DNA from: Porticoccus sp.
GTDB taxonomy: Bacteria > Pseudomonadota > Gammaproteobacteria > Pseudomonadales > Porticoccaceae
DNA length: 64,000 bases
Reading direction: 5' to 3'
Assembly (NCBI GenBank): GCA_023261185.1
Contig: JALRJN010000077.1
Span: 1 to 64,000 of the forward strand
The notes beneath the pieces are model-generated. The model ran no database searches. It worked only from the letters and a program-made list of their open reading frames with translations, and was not told the DNA's origin. Within the stretch, counting starts at the first letter, position 1. Every line of letters begins with the position of its first letter. The translations under genes were made by a program, and so were the position numbers. This document shows, one piece after another, positions 53,890 through 63,107 of this stretch.

Positions 53890-54579
53890 ATGTCTGTAAC
53901 TGATACCCGTGAACGCCTGCTGGAAATCGCCCTGGAGCTGATTTGGCAAAGTAATTACAGCTGCGTTGGCGTTAATGAAATTTGTAAACAGGCCGGTGTG
54001 ACCAAGGGTGCGTTCTACCATCACTTTGAATCCAAGGCGAGCCTGTTTTGTGAGGCTACTGCCTACTACTGGCAGGTGATCCGAAACGATCTCGATGCGG
54101 TTTTTTCTCCACTCAACTCACCACTGGTACAGCTGGAAAACCTACTGCACTTCCTCATCATGGCAAAGCTTGGCAATGATCAGGCAGGCATCCGCGGCTG
54201 TCCGTTTTATACCTCTGGTGCACAGATTGGCAGTAATGAAGAAAAGGTGATTGAGGCTCTGGAGCTGCTTTCTAGTAACGCGGTGAAATACAACGCTGCG
54301 CTGGTACATGGCCTGAAGTCTGGTGGTTGCCTCGAAGAGGATGTGGATGTAGATGCGGAGCAGACAGGTTTGCTGCTTTATCACTTTATTCACGGTGTGT
54401 TCAGCTACGCCCATGTGCACGAAGTTGTTGAAAATACCAAGCGCGACCTGACGGTGGGTATCTACCGATTGTTGGGGCTGAAGCGTGAGCACTGGTATGC
54501 GGCAGAGCCCAACTGGGTGCCTCAACAGGCAAACTCCCACTTTGTTGAACAGGTGATGTTACCTCGCAGGAGTGATTAG
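53890..54579 (+). CDS. TetR/AcrR family transcriptional regulator
   Basis: A 230-aa regulator. The HTH is at about residues 25-50: VGVNEICKQAGVTKGAFYHHFESKASLF. The C-terminal ligand domain is helical. ATG 53890 gives the usual TetR start (TDTRERLLEIALELI); the open frame extends 31 codons upstream without family similarity. Divergent from the RND pump genes, so it probably represses them and is released by a pump substrate. Confidence 0.9.
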   Translation: MSVTDTRERLLEIALELIWQSNYSCVGVNEICKQAGVTKGAFYHHFESKASLFCEATAYYWQVIRNDLDAVFSPLNSPLVQLENLLHFLIMAKLGNDQAGIRGCPFYTSGAQIGSNEEKVIEALELLSSNAVKYNAALVHGLKSGGCLEEDVDVDAEQTGLLLYHFIHGVFSYAHVHEVVENTKRDLTVGIYRLLGLKREHWYAAEPNWVPQQANSHFVEQVMLPRRSD

Positions 54580-54650
54580 GCAGGCGATGGGTAGGTAGGC
54601 AAAAGTACAGCTTTCTGCTTTTCTGAATGGTGCCTGCTTGGACTCGATAA

Positions 54651-54890
54651 TCAGGTTGCCGACGTTAGTAACTCCGTAATCTGATTAATACTGCCGATAC
54701 GTCCTTCCAGGACTATCTCTCCATCCACGGCCAGGGCCGGTGTATGCATCACTCCGGCATCTATGATCTGGTTCATGTCAGTTACTTTTTCCAACTCGTA
54801 ATCAAGCCCTAGTGCCTGGGCGGCAAATTCGGTGTACTCCTGCAATTTTTCACATTTGCTACAGCCTTTGCCGTAAATAGTTAGCCTCAT
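54651..54890 (-). CDS. small thioredoxin-fold protein of the arsenic operon
   Basis: A 79-aa thioredoxin-like protein (redox-active disulfide protein 2 type): MRLTIYGKGCSKCEKLQ with the CxxC active site at Cys10/13, then VMHTPALAVDGEIVLEGRI (cis-Pro). Its start is 11 bp downstream of the permease stop. Such proteins often accompany YraQ-type permeases and ArsR regulators; they may deliver or reduce a thiol-bound metalloid. The longer open frame in this position is not the gene. Confidence 0.88.
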   Translation of the reverse strand: MRLTIYGKGCSKCEKLQEYTEFAAQALGLDYELEKVTDMNQIIDAGVMHTPALAVDGEIVLEGRIGSINQITELLTSAT

Positions 54891-54901
54891 TGGTGTCACT
54901 C

Positions 54902-56218
54902 CTAGAAAAAATTGCCGTAGAGAAAGCCACTGATGGTGGCCATCACCACCACCAGGGAACAGTAAATAAGCGTCTTTTGGGTGCCGATGATAGTGCGGAT
55001 CACCAGCATGTTTGGCAGCGAGATGGCCGGGCCCGCCAGCAGCAGGGCCAAGGCGGGTCCCTTGCCCATGCCGTTGCCGATCAAGCCTTCCACAATGGGG
55101 ACTTCCGTCAGGGTGGAAAAATACATAAAGCCACCCAGCAGCGACGCCAACAGGGTGGACAGGAAACTGTTGTCGCCTACCGCCATTGTCACCCACTCGG
55201 AGGGAATGACCCCTTCAAAGCCAGGCCTGCCCAGCAGTAGGCCCGCCACAAATACCCCCGCGAGAAGCAGCGGGACAATTTGCTTGGTGAAGTCCCAGCT
55301 CTGTGCCGCCCATTCCCGGTCATCATCGCGCCCGGCAGCCAATAGCATCAGGCCGATGATGCCGGTGGCGAATGGAAGCTCGGGGGTGTTGGGGAACAGC
55401 AGCACCAGCAGGGCAATGGCTATGCCAAGGATGAGTAGATGGCGGGCGGGCCAATGCCAGCGCCACACCAGTAACGCGCCGAAGGCGACCGCCAGCAGTG
55501 CGGTGATCTGCCACTTCCAGTGGTGAATTAACATCCAGGTGGGGCTGTCGGCGGCCGCCCAGTTGGCAAATACCAGGATGCCGATCAGGAGTGAGAAGAA
55601 AGCAACGACGGCGCTCAGTGGCCGGTCACCATCCTCGGTGGCAAAGCCTTTCCCGGTGGCGGAGCGGGCCGCCTCTTCACGACGGTAGATCAGGTGCATG
55701 ATCGCGCCGATCACCAGGGCAAACAGGATGGCGCCAACTGCCCGGGCAATCCCAAGTTCGGCTCCCAGCACCTTGGCTGTGACCACGACGGCCATAACGT
55801 TGATGGCTGGTCCTGAATAGAGGAAGGCGATTGCGGCGCCTAGTCCTGCCCCGCGTTTGTAGATGCCACCGAACAGTGGCAGTACCGTGCAGGAACAAAC
55901 GGCAAGCAGACAGCCGGACACGGAGGCCACCCCGAATGCTATCGGCTTTGGCGCCTGGGGACCCAGATGGCGCATTACGGCACCCTGACTGATATAGACG
56001 GCCATGGCACCGGCGATGACAAAGGCCGGCAGCAGGCACAGGATCACGTGTTCCCGTGCATACCAGTGGGTCAGCCTGAAGCCTTCCATCAGGGCATTGT
56101 CAAAACGCGCCGCGCCCAGGGGTAAAAAATAGATCACCAAAAAACCGCTGACCATCAACAGCATCAAGCGCACTTGGGCCGGGTTCTGCTGATACAAGTT
56201 CAACCATTTGTTCTTCAT
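54902..56218 (-). CDS. YraQ/DUF318-type permease of the arsenic operon
   Basis: A 438-aa permease with about ten transmembrane segments. The family mark is SVSGCLLAVCSCTVLPLFGGIYKRGAGLGAAIAFLYSGPAINVMAVV (the CSC motif) and its second half ALALLLAGPAISLPNMLVIRTI. A cytosolic loop at about residues 185-205 is hydrophilic. The ArsP permease for organoarsenicals and the SO_0444-type Cu/Zn exporters belong to the same broad family. Operon context with ArsR and ArsJ argues for arsenic, but the substrate is inferred. Confidence 0.85.
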   Translation of the reverse strand: MKNKWLNLYQQNPAQVRLMLLMVSGFLVIYFLPLGAARFDNALMEGFRLTHWYAREHVILCLLPAFVIAGAMAVYISQGAVMRHLGPQAPKPIAFGVASVSGCLLAVCSCTVLPLFGGIYKRGAGLGAAIAFLYSGPAINVMAVVVTAKVLGAELGIARAVGAILFALVIGAIMHLIYRREEAARSATGKGFATEDGDRPLSAVVAFFSLLIGILVFANWAAADSPTWMLIHHWKWQITALLAVAFGALLVWRWHWPARHLLILGIAIALLVLLFPNTPELPFATGIIGLMLLAAGRDDDREWAAQSWDFTKQIVPLLLAGVFVAGLLLGRPGFEGVIPSEWVTMAVGDNSFLSTLLASLLGGFMYFSTLTEVPIVEGLIGNGMGKGPALALLLAGPAISLPNMLVIRTIIGTQKTLIYCSLVVVMATISGFLYGNFF

Positions 56219-56359
56219 TGATGCTCCTGGCGCTTGTTTCGGGTTATTAATTCACCCGATAAATCCGGTGGCCAGTTTGTTGTGCCGCCGAGAAATTTAA
56301 GTGTAGGGCTCTAGGGAGTATAAACCCCGGGTTAAACAAAGTGATTGCCCCGCTACGAT

Positions 56360-57589
56360 TCAAGTTGCTTCAGGGCCGGATATGCGTTTTGGCAGGCGCA
56401 GCGAGATGATGGCGGCAGCGGCAATCAATAGTGTCGAAACCCACAGGCAGGCGGCGAGTCCGCTGACCTGAAACAGCCAGCCGGATAATACCGTGCCCAG
56501 CAGTCGCCCCATGGCATTGGCCATGTAATAAAAGCCCACATCCAGTGACACCCCGTCCTCCCGGGCATAGCTGACAATCAGGTAGCTGTGCAGAGAGGAA
56601 TTGATGGCGAACAGCATGCCAAACAACATCAGCCCCGCCACCAGTACGGTGTTGGCCTGCCAGTCCAGAGTGATCGCCAGGGCAATTAGCGCGGGGATTG
56701 CTATTAGTGGCAAGCCCCAGGCAAAGGCCGTTTGGCCATCCGGTACTCGATTGCGCTGTCTGCCCGTCAGCAGCGGTGCCAGGGACTGGATAACGCCGTA
56801 GCCGATAATCCACAGGGCCAGAAAGCTGCCCACCTGCCAGTGATCCCAAGCGAGCGCCGCCGACAGGTACACCGGCAACGCCACCACGAACCACACATCT
56901 CGGGCACCGAACAGGCACAGGCGGGCTGCTGAGAGGTAATTGATCGGCCCGCTGCGAGAGAAAAGCTGGGTGAACTTCGGTTTCTGTTTTGCCGTACCCA
57001 GCTCGCCCCTCAGCGCCAGCAAACTCAGTAGCCAGACCACGGTGAGGCCCGCCGCCATGCTGGCCACGGTGGTGCGAAAGCCGAGCAGCACCAGCAGCGC
57101 CCCCCCGAGAAAGAAACCGGCCCCTTTGAGGGCGTTTTTCGATCCGGTCAACAGAGCCACCCAGCGGTACAGGGTGCCCATGGACTCTTTCGGCACCAGC
57201 AGCTTGATGGCGCTTTTGGCGCTCATCTTATTGAGATCCTTGGCGATGCCGGACAGGGCCTGGGCGGCCATCACCCAGGGCACCGTGAGCCAGGTCGCGG
57301 GCACGAGTAGCATGGCCAGTGCCACCACCTGCATCAGCAGGCCGATATTCATGGTGCGGTTGAGGCCGATGTGGGCACCCAGCCAGCCCCCCACCAGGTT
57401 GGTGACCACACCGAAAAATTCGTAAAACAGGAACAGCAGGGCTATTTCCAGGGGACTGTAGCCGAGATCGTGGAAATGCAGCACCACCAGCATGCGCAGT
57501 GCGCCATCGGTCAGCGTGAAAGCCCAGTAATTGCCGGTGACAATCAGGTACTGGCGGACTTCCTGGCTCAGTCTGGCGAGTGGTGACAT
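56360..57589 (-). CDS. arsJ: ArsJ, organoarsenical (1-arseno-3-phosphoglycerate) efflux MFS
   Basis: A 409-aa MFS protein from ATG 57589. Family marks: VTGNYWAFTLTDGALRMLVVLHFHDLGYSPLEIALLFLFYEFFGVVTNL and ALSGIAKDLNKMSAKSAIKLLVP. ArsJ exports 1-arseno-3-phosphoglycerate, which GAPDH makes from arsenate; the unstable product breaks down outside, giving arsenate resistance. It starts 5 bp after the GAPDH gene stop. The frame extends 22 codons upstream into that gene, without family similarity. Confidence 0.92.
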   Translation of the reverse strand: MSPLARLSQEVRQYLIVTGNYWAFTLTDGALRMLVVLHFHDLGYSPLEIALLFLFYEFFGVVTNLVGGWLGAHIGLNRTMNIGLLMQVVALAMLLVPATWLTVPWVMAAQALSGIAKDLNKMSAKSAIKLLVPKESMGTLYRWVALLTGSKNALKGAGFFLGGALLVLLGFRTTVASMAAGLTVVWLLSLLALRGELGTAKQKPKFTQLFSRSGPINYLSAARLCLFGARDVWFVVALPVYLSAALAWDHWQVGSFLALWIIGYGVIQSLAPLLTGRQRNRVPDGQTAFAWGLPLIAIPALIALAITLDWQANTVLVAGLMLFGMLFAINSSLHSYLIVSYAREDGVSLDVGFYYMANAMGRLLGTVLSGWLFQVSGLAACLWVSTLLIAAAAIISLRLPKRISGPEAT

Positions 57590-57594
57590 GTGTT

Positions 57595-58602
57595 TTACTG
57601 GTCCTGCATTCCTACCATTCGCGCCAGTTCCACGGTGCGGTTGGCGTATCCCCACTCGTTGTCGTACCAGGCGTAGAGTTTCACTTGCGTATCGTTGATC
57701 ACCATAGTGGAGAGGGCGTCGATGACACTGGAGCGGGGGTCTGTCTTGTAGTCAATGGACACCAGCGGCCGTTCTTCATAGCCCAGAATGCCTTTTAGTT
57801 CGCCCTCGGATGCGGTTTTCAACAGCTGGTTGACGGCTTCGGCAGAGGTGGCTTTTTCCACCTCAAATACACAGTCGGTAAGGGAGGCGTTGGCCAGCGG
57901 TACCCGGACCGCGTGTCCATTCAAGCGGCCTTTCAACTCCGGGAAAATATGCGTAATGGCAGTGGCTGAACCGGTGGTGGTAGGGATCAGGCTCATGCCG
58001 CAGGCTCGGGCCCGGCGCAGATCCTTGTGCGGGGCATCGAGGATGGTTTGGGTGTTGGTAAGATCGTGAATCGTGGTCATGGAGCCGTGGCGGATGCCGA
58101 GGTTTTCATGAATCACCTTGACCACCGGAGCCAGGCAGTTGGTAGTGCAGGAGGCGGCGGTGATGATGGGGTGGCGCGTTCTGTCGTAGAGATGGTGGTT
58201 GACGCCCATCACCACGTTCAGCACGCCTTCTTCCTTGACGGGTGCGGTGACCACCACCCGTTTCACCCCTTGGTCCAGGTAGGCCTGTAATACTTGGCTG
58301 GATTTCATCTTGCCGGAGGCCTCGATCACCAGATCGCAGCCGGACCAGTCGGTGTCGCCGATGGCTTTATTCTGTGTGCAGCGGATGCGGCGGTCGCCGA
58401 TCAGCATATCTTCGCCGTCGGCCGTGGCCTCGTGCCGCCAGCGCCCGTGGACAGAATCAAAAGTCAGCAGGTGGCCTAGAGTGGCGGCATCCCCGGCGGG
58501 GTCGTTGATCTGAACGAATTCCAGTTTCTCCCAGTCCCAGGCGGCGCGTAGCGCCAGTCGGCCCATGCGGCCAAAACCGTTGATTCCAACTTTGATGGTC
58601 AT
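57595..58602 (-). CDS. ArsJ-associated glyceraldehyde-3-phosphate dehydrogenase
   Basis: A 335-aa [19 protein letters not shown] at the NAD site, the catalytic [14 protein letters not shown], and [15 protein letters not shown] at the end. Its position between arsR and arsJ assigns it to arsenate resistance: it uses arsenate in place of phosphate to form 1-arseno-3-phosphoglycerate. Housekeeping glycolysis is a less likely main role. Confidence 0.93.
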   Translation of the reverse strand: MTIKVGINGFGRMGRLALRAAWDWEKLEFVQINDPAGDAATLGHLLTFDSVHGRWRHEATADGEDMLIGDRRIRCTQNKAIGDTDWSGCDLVIEASGKMKSSQVLQAYLDQGVKRVVVTAPVKEEGVLNVVMGVNHHLYDRTRHPIITAASCTTNCLAPVVKVIHENLGIRHGSMTTIHDLTNTQTILDAPHKDLRRARACGMSLIPTTTGSATAITHIFPELKGRLNGHAVRVPLANASLTDCVFEVEKATSAEAVNQLLKTASEGELKGILGYEERPLVSIDYKTDPRSSVIDALSTMVINDTQVKLYAWYDNEWGYANRTVELARMVGMQDQ

Positions 58603-58641
58603 CCTAAAATCCTCGATGGTTACAGGGTTGAATGCCGTGGG

Positions 58642-58986
58642 TTAACAGCAGGCTCGGGCTCGCTCCGGGCGTTCGCCCATGTGGCAGAGGTTGTCGAGAC
58701 TGTCTGAAAGGAACGCACTATTGTTTTGGGTGGCTTCCCTCAGAACGGTCCTGGCCCAGTCGGGCAGTGATGGGTTGATGCCGTAGAAAACCCATTGTCC
58801 CTGGCGGCGGTCCTGCAGTAATTCGCACTGACGCAGCTGGGCCAGGTGACGGGAAATTTTCGGTTGGCTTTCCCCGAGGGCAGCGGTGAGTTCGCACACA
58901 CAGAGTTCGCCTTCCCCTTCGATCAGCATGAGAGAGCGCAGTCGGGTTTCGTCGGCCAGACATTTGAAAAACTGAACAGGATCCAT
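58642..58986 (-). CDS. arsR: ArsR/SmtB family arsenic-responsive repressor
   Basis: A 114-aa winged-helix repressor. The arsenite site ELCVCELTAAL matches E. coli-type ArsR (CxC in the DNA-binding helix); ESQPKISRHLAQLRQCELL is the recognition helix region. The C terminus ends in ACC. ATG 58986 has AAGG upstream; an earlier ATG at 59022 touches the operator and has no ribosome site. First gene of the operon, probably autoregulated by the palindrome just upstream. Confidence 0.92.
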   Translation of the reverse strand: MDPVQFFKCLADETRLRSLMLIEGEGELCVCELTAALGESQPKISRHLAQLRQCELLQDRRQGQWVFYGINPSLPDWARTVLREATQNNSAFLSDSLDNLCHMGERPERARACC

Positions 58987-59023
58987 ATTGCCACGCCTTG
59001 TGTGAGTCATTTCTGGGGCCATG

Positions 59024-59059
59024 ATATCTGAAATATCATATATATGATATTTCAGATAT
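59024..59059. promoter_or_regulatory. 36-bp perfect palindrome, ArsR operator
   Basis: Two 18-bp arms (left ATATCTGAAATATCATAT) are exact reverse complements with no spacer, immediately upstream of arsR. Position and AT-rich symmetry fit ArsR operators. At 36 bp it is long enough for two ArsR dimers. Confidence 0.8.
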
Positions 59060-59129
59060 ATGACGGCGTGCTCAGCTGATCCTTCGGTGAAGCAAGATGT
59101 ATGGCAGGTAGTGGTGGGCTGGACGGTGG

Positions 59130-60179
59130 TCAGTCGTCGCTGTGGTTCAGTTTGATATCCCGGAGACGTTCGCGGTATTTGTCCTTGGCCAGTTCTTGCA
59201 GATCGGCCACCTGGTCTGTTTCATCCACAATCTCCCTGCCGAGCAGGGTTTCGATGGCATCTTCCAGGGTAACGATACCGGCGGTCTGGCCAAACTCGTC
59301 TTCTACCCGGAACAGGTGGGCTTTGTGTTTGAGAAACAGATCGAGGAGTTGCTGCACCGGCAGTTTTTCGGAGACGGAAAGAATCGGCTTGGCAATGTCT
59401 GACAGTGGCATGTCCTTGTTGCCGGCGCGCTCGGCATCAAAAAGGTCGAGGCGAAATATCTTGCCAGTGATGTTGTCTATGCTCTTGCCATACACCGGAA
59501 TCCGGGTGAATTCCCGGGTTCCCGGCTGATCGAGGGCTTCCCTGATGCTCATGGTTTCCGGCAGGGCGTGGGTCACGGTGCGCGGTGTCAGAATTTCTTC
59601 CGTTTTGATATCCCGGAGGCGCAGCACGTTGGATACGTATTCGTTCTCCCGGTTGAGCAGGCTGCCACCTTTTCTGCCCAGTGCCGCCAGGGCAATGATT
59701 TCCTCACGGGTAATTTCGTGGTCATGGTCGCTGCTGAACAGTTTTGTCAGCCGGGTTGACGCCCAGACCAGAGGGAAAACAATCCGTGACAGCCAGCCAA
59801 TTATGTAAGCGCAGGGTATTGCCAGTCTCCGCCAGTAGGTGGCACCCAGGGTTTTCGGGATGATTTCCGAGAAATACAGAATAGCCAGGGTGAGCAGAAT
59901 GGCGATCAGGGTTTCCCAGCGTTCGCCGTAGATCTGCACTGCCTGGGAGCCGACACCCACGGCGCCCATGGTGTGGGCGAAGGTATTCAGAATCAGAATC
60001 GCTGAAATGGACTCGTCCAGTTGCTCCCTGATGCGGGCAAGCACTTTGCCGGACCGGCTGTTGGATGCCTGGAGCTGTTCGACATAGGCCGGGGTAGTGG
60101 ACAGCAGTACAGCCTCCAGCACCGAACAGAGGAAGGAAATGCCGATGGCAATAGCCAGATAAATCAGAAGTAGCGTCAT
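59130..60179 (-). CDS. CNNM/DUF21 membrane protein with CBS domains
   Basis: A 349-aa protein. The N-terminal DUF21 transporter domain has four hydrophobic segments (residues 1-160; LLLIYLAIAIGISFLCSVLEAVLLSTTPAYVEQL at the start and LAILYFSEIIPKTLGATYW). A CBS pair follows (about 200-325, EILTPRTVTHALPETMSIREALD). It lacks the C-terminal CorC_HlyC domain of longer members. Members are linked to magnesium or cobalt export or homeostasis; the ion is not determined here. Confidence 0.88.
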   Translation of the reverse strand: MTLLLIYLAIAIGISFLCSVLEAVLLSTTPAYVEQLQASNSRSGKVLARIREQLDESISAILILNTFAHTMGAVGVGSQAVQIYGERWETLIAILLTLAILYFSEIIPKTLGATYWRRLAIPCAYIIGWLSRIVFPLVWASTRLTKLFSSDHDHEITREEIIALAALGRKGGSLLNRENEYVSNVLRLRDIKTEEILTPRTVTHALPETMSIREALDQPGTREFTRIPVYGKSIDNITGKIFRLDLFDAERAGNKDMPLSDIAKPILSVSEKLPVQQLLDLFLKHKAHLFRVEDEFGQTAGIVTLEDAIETLLGREIVDETDQVADLQELAKDKYRERLRDIKLNHSDD

Positions 60180-60333
60180 GGCAACACTTTAACTTTCTGA
60201 GGAGGTGTTATGAAGCGACAGATGAGTTGTTTTTTACAGATTATGCCCCGGCGTCTTGTTAATGTTGTGTGCAAAAGGGTGCAAGCTTCTGTGTTAAAAT
60301 TCCAGCAAGCATTATTCATTATTATTCCTGCCT

Positions 60334-61434
60334 ATGAGTCAGACTGCCAAACTGCATATCGCCAGTGAATCTGATCACCGTGATATCGTGGAAAATTATC
60401 TCAATCAGATGCATGAAGAGCCGCGTTATACGCCGGAAGAAGAGGCGCATTACCGTTCCCGCATCAAGCAGTTGCTGCAAGAAAACAATGCAGTGATTGT
60501 TGCCCATTACTACACCGACCCGGTGATTCAGCGACTGGCTGAGGAGACCGGTGGCTTCGTGTCGGATTCCCTGGAGATGGCCCGTTTCGGCAGTACTCAT
60601 CCGGCGACAACTCTCGTGGTTGCCGGTGTGAAGTTCATGGGGGAGACAGCCAAAATTCTCACCCCTGAAAAAACGGTGCTGATGCCAACTCTGGAGGCGA
60701 CTTGCTCTCTGGATATCGGTTGCCCTGCTGACGATTTTGCGGACTTCTGTGATCAGCACCCGGATCGCACCGTGGTGGTCTACGCCAATACTTCAGCGGC
60801 GGTGAAGGCCCGGGCTGACTGGGTGGTGACCTCCAGCATTGCCCTGGATGTGGTGGATTACCTGGATAGTCGCGGTGAAAAAATTCTCTGGGCGCCGGAC
60901 AAATATCTGGGCAGTTACGTACAGAAAAAAACCGGGGCCGACATGCTGTTGTGGGATGGCAGCTGTATCGTTCACGAGGAGTTCAAGGCCCGCGGTGTCG
61001 AGAGTCTGAAACAGATGTATCCCGATGCGGCATTGCTGGTGCATCCAGAGTCACCGGATGCGATGGTTGATATTGCTGATGCGGTGGGTTCCACCTCACA
61101 GTTGATCCATGCCGCAAAGACCCTGCCCAATAAACGCATGATCGTCGCTACCGACAGCGGGATTTTCTACAAAATGCAGCAGGCTGCGCCGGACAAAGAG
61201 TTGATTATTGCGCCTACCGCCGGCGAGGGGGCCACCTGTCGCAGCTGCGCCCACTGTCCGTGGATGGCCATGAATCATCTGGAAAACCTGATGACGTCCC
61301 TGGAACAGGGTCTCAATGAAGTTCACGTTGACCCGGAGGTTTCCAGGCAGGCAATGGTGTCATTGCAGCGTATGCTGGATTTCCGCGAGCAGCAGCTGGC
61401 TGCTGAATCTTCAGGGGCTGTAGGGTCGCGCTGA
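60334..61434 (+). CDS. nadA: quinolinate synthase
   Basis: NadA (366 aa) makes quinolinate from iminoaspartate and dihydroxyacetone phosphate with a [4Fe-4S] cluster. Cluster cysteines are in [26 protein letters not shown] and [40 protein letters not shown] is the family N-terminal block. Its product is used by NadC, encoded at 16726. Convergent with bepA; the stops are one base apart. Confidence 0.96.
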   Translation: MSQTAKLHIASESDHRDIVENYLNQMHEEPRYTPEEEAHYRSRIKQLLQENNAVIVAHYYTDPVIQRLAEETGGFVSDSLEMARFGSTHPATTLVVAGVKFMGETAKILTPEKTVLMPTLEATCSLDIGCPADDFADFCDQHPDRTVVVYANTSAAVKARADWVVTSSIALDVVDYLDSRGEKILWAPDKYLGSYVQKKTGADMLLWDGSCIVHEEFKARGVESLKQMYPDAALLVHPESPDAMVDIADAVGSTSQLIHAAKTLPNKRMIVATDSGIFYKMQQAAPDKELIIAPTAGEGATCRSCAHCPWMAMNHLENLMTSLEQGLNEVHVDPEVSRQAMVSLQRMLDFREQQLAAESSGAVGSR

Positions 61435-61435
61435 A

Positions 61436-62902
61436 CTACCCGCCCCTGAACTCCTCCATTTTTTTCTGCAGTTGTTCCAGGTCACGCAGTTGCTGGTCAA
61501 TGATGGCAACTTCCTTGAAATCGTTAATCAGCAGCTTGCGAGCATAGCCCAGCTGATCCCGGGCTTTGTCAAAGACGCCATTCAACAGGTAGTACTGGGC
61601 ACGGGCCTTGTGGACCCCGGAGATATTTCCAGCCAAGCCGCTGACTTCAGCGAGTTGAAACCAGATATAAGGGTTGTCCGGGTACTCCGGAGTCATAGAC
61701 CGCAGTAGCTGTTCCGACTCTGTAAAGCGATTGGCCTTCATGTAGGTTTCCGCCAGCGACATGCGTAGGGGGTAGCTGTCGGCGTGGCGGCGCAGCAGCT
61801 GCTGACTTTTTTCGATGGCATTGACAAATTTCTGTTCCTGACGGTCCAGCGCAATATCTTGCAGGCGGTAGGTCAGTTTTCCGGGTGAGGCTTTTAACAG
61901 CGGTGCCAGTGCTTCCCGCGCCTTGCCGGTGTTGCCCAGTGCCGCATGGGCGAGCACCGTACCGTAGCGAGAGGCTTCGTGATTCAGACTATCGCCATCC
62001 AGTTCACTCTGGAAACGGTTGAGTGATACCGTCGGATTCTGATCCATGGCCATCATTGAGCGCGCGCGCATCAGGTGATATTCCACATTATCCGGATAAT
62101 ATTTTTTCGGATACTGGGCAATGCGATTGTTGGCATCGGCCACACGGCTCTCGGTAAGTGGGTGAGTGAGGAGAAATTCAGGGGGCCGGTTGCCGGTGTA
62201 GCGTGTGGCTCGCAGCATCTCTTCAAACATGCCGCCGACTGCCGAGGGGTCCATACCGGCGGCGTAAACGGTTTCAATGCCAAGGCGATCTGCTTCCTGT
62301 TCATTTTGCCGGCTGTAGCGCAGGGAGTTTTCGAGGCTGGCGGCCTGGGTTGCCGTCATCGCTGCCATGCCCGCATCTCCACCCACGGTCGCGGCCAGTA
62401 CTAAACTGGCCAGCATGCCGGCCATGGAAACCATGCTGTTCTTACGTTGTTCGGCCACACGACGGGCAAAGTGTCTCTGGCTCAAGTGCGCAAGTTCGTG
62501 GGCCAGCACGGATGCCAGCTGGTCCTCTGACTTGGCGTAGCGGAACAGTCCGAGGTGGACGCCCACTACGCCACCGGGAACTGCAAAAGCGTTCATGGAA
62601 GCGTTGTTGATGGCCACCAGGGACAGGCGGTGGTCCTGTAGTTCGCTGTGGGATGCCAGATTGTGTAATAGCCTTTCCAGGTAGTCGTGTAGCAGCGGAT
62701 CGTTATATTCGGAAATGCGGCTGCGATAGGCCCGTAACCATGCCTGACCCAGTTCGTATTCCTGTTGTGTTGATATGACCGCCGAGGAGGTGTCTCCCAG
62801 AGAGGGTAGCTGAATGTTGGCGGCACGAGTTTCCGGGGTAAGGAATATCGCCAGGCAAAGTGCCATGGTGGTTAGAAAAGTACGTGGACGGTTACTGGAC
62901 AC
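61436..62902 (-). CDS. bepA: periplasmic beta-barrel assembly-enhancing protease BepA (M48)
   Basis: A 488-aa M48 metallopeptidase with TPRs; E. coli BepA has 487 aa. A signal peptide ends near TRAA. The zinc motif HELAH is in VLAHELAHLSQRHFARRVAEQ, and RQNEQEADRLGIETVYAAGMDP is the third-ligand helix. The C-terminal 190 residues form TPR helices ending in a coiled coil. It degrades stalled LptD and assists outer-membrane assembly. Confidence 0.93.
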   Translation of the reverse strand: MSSNRPRTFLTTMALCLAIFLTPETRAANIQLPSLGDTSSAVISTQQEYELGQAWLRAYRSRISEYNDPLLHDYLERLLHNLASHSELQDHRLSLVAINNASMNAFAVPGGVVGVHLGLFRYAKSEDQLASVLAHELAHLSQRHFARRVAEQRKNSMVSMAGMLASLVLAATVGGDAGMAAMTATQAASLENSLRYSRQNEQEADRLGIETVYAAGMDPSAVGGMFEEMLRATRYTGNRPPEFLLTHPLTESRVADANNRIAQYPKKYYPDNVEYHLMRARSMMAMDQNPTVSLNRFQSELDGDSLNHEASRYGTVLAHAALGNTGKAREALAPLLKASPGKLTYRLQDIALDRQEQKFVNAIEKSQQLLRRHADSYPLRMSLAETYMKANRFTESEQLLRSMTPEYPDNPYIWFQLAEVSGLAGNISGVHKARAQYYLLNGVFDKARDQLGYARKLLINDFKEVAIIDQQLRDLEQLQKKMEEFRGG

Positions 62903-63107
62903 TAATTCTCAATCCATTTTGTGGCCTCTCAGGCCGGGTTTTTGGCATGTTAACGTAACTCTATGACCAAATTCATTGTGATTCGTGCAGTTTCTCCCTA
63001 AAAACCGTAGCGGATATTAAAGCTGAGGGCTTGTCCCTTGATGCGGGCTGGGGGATTACGTAATCTGCCTGCTACCTGATAGGCATAATGTCTGGCGAGG
63101 AGCCGGT

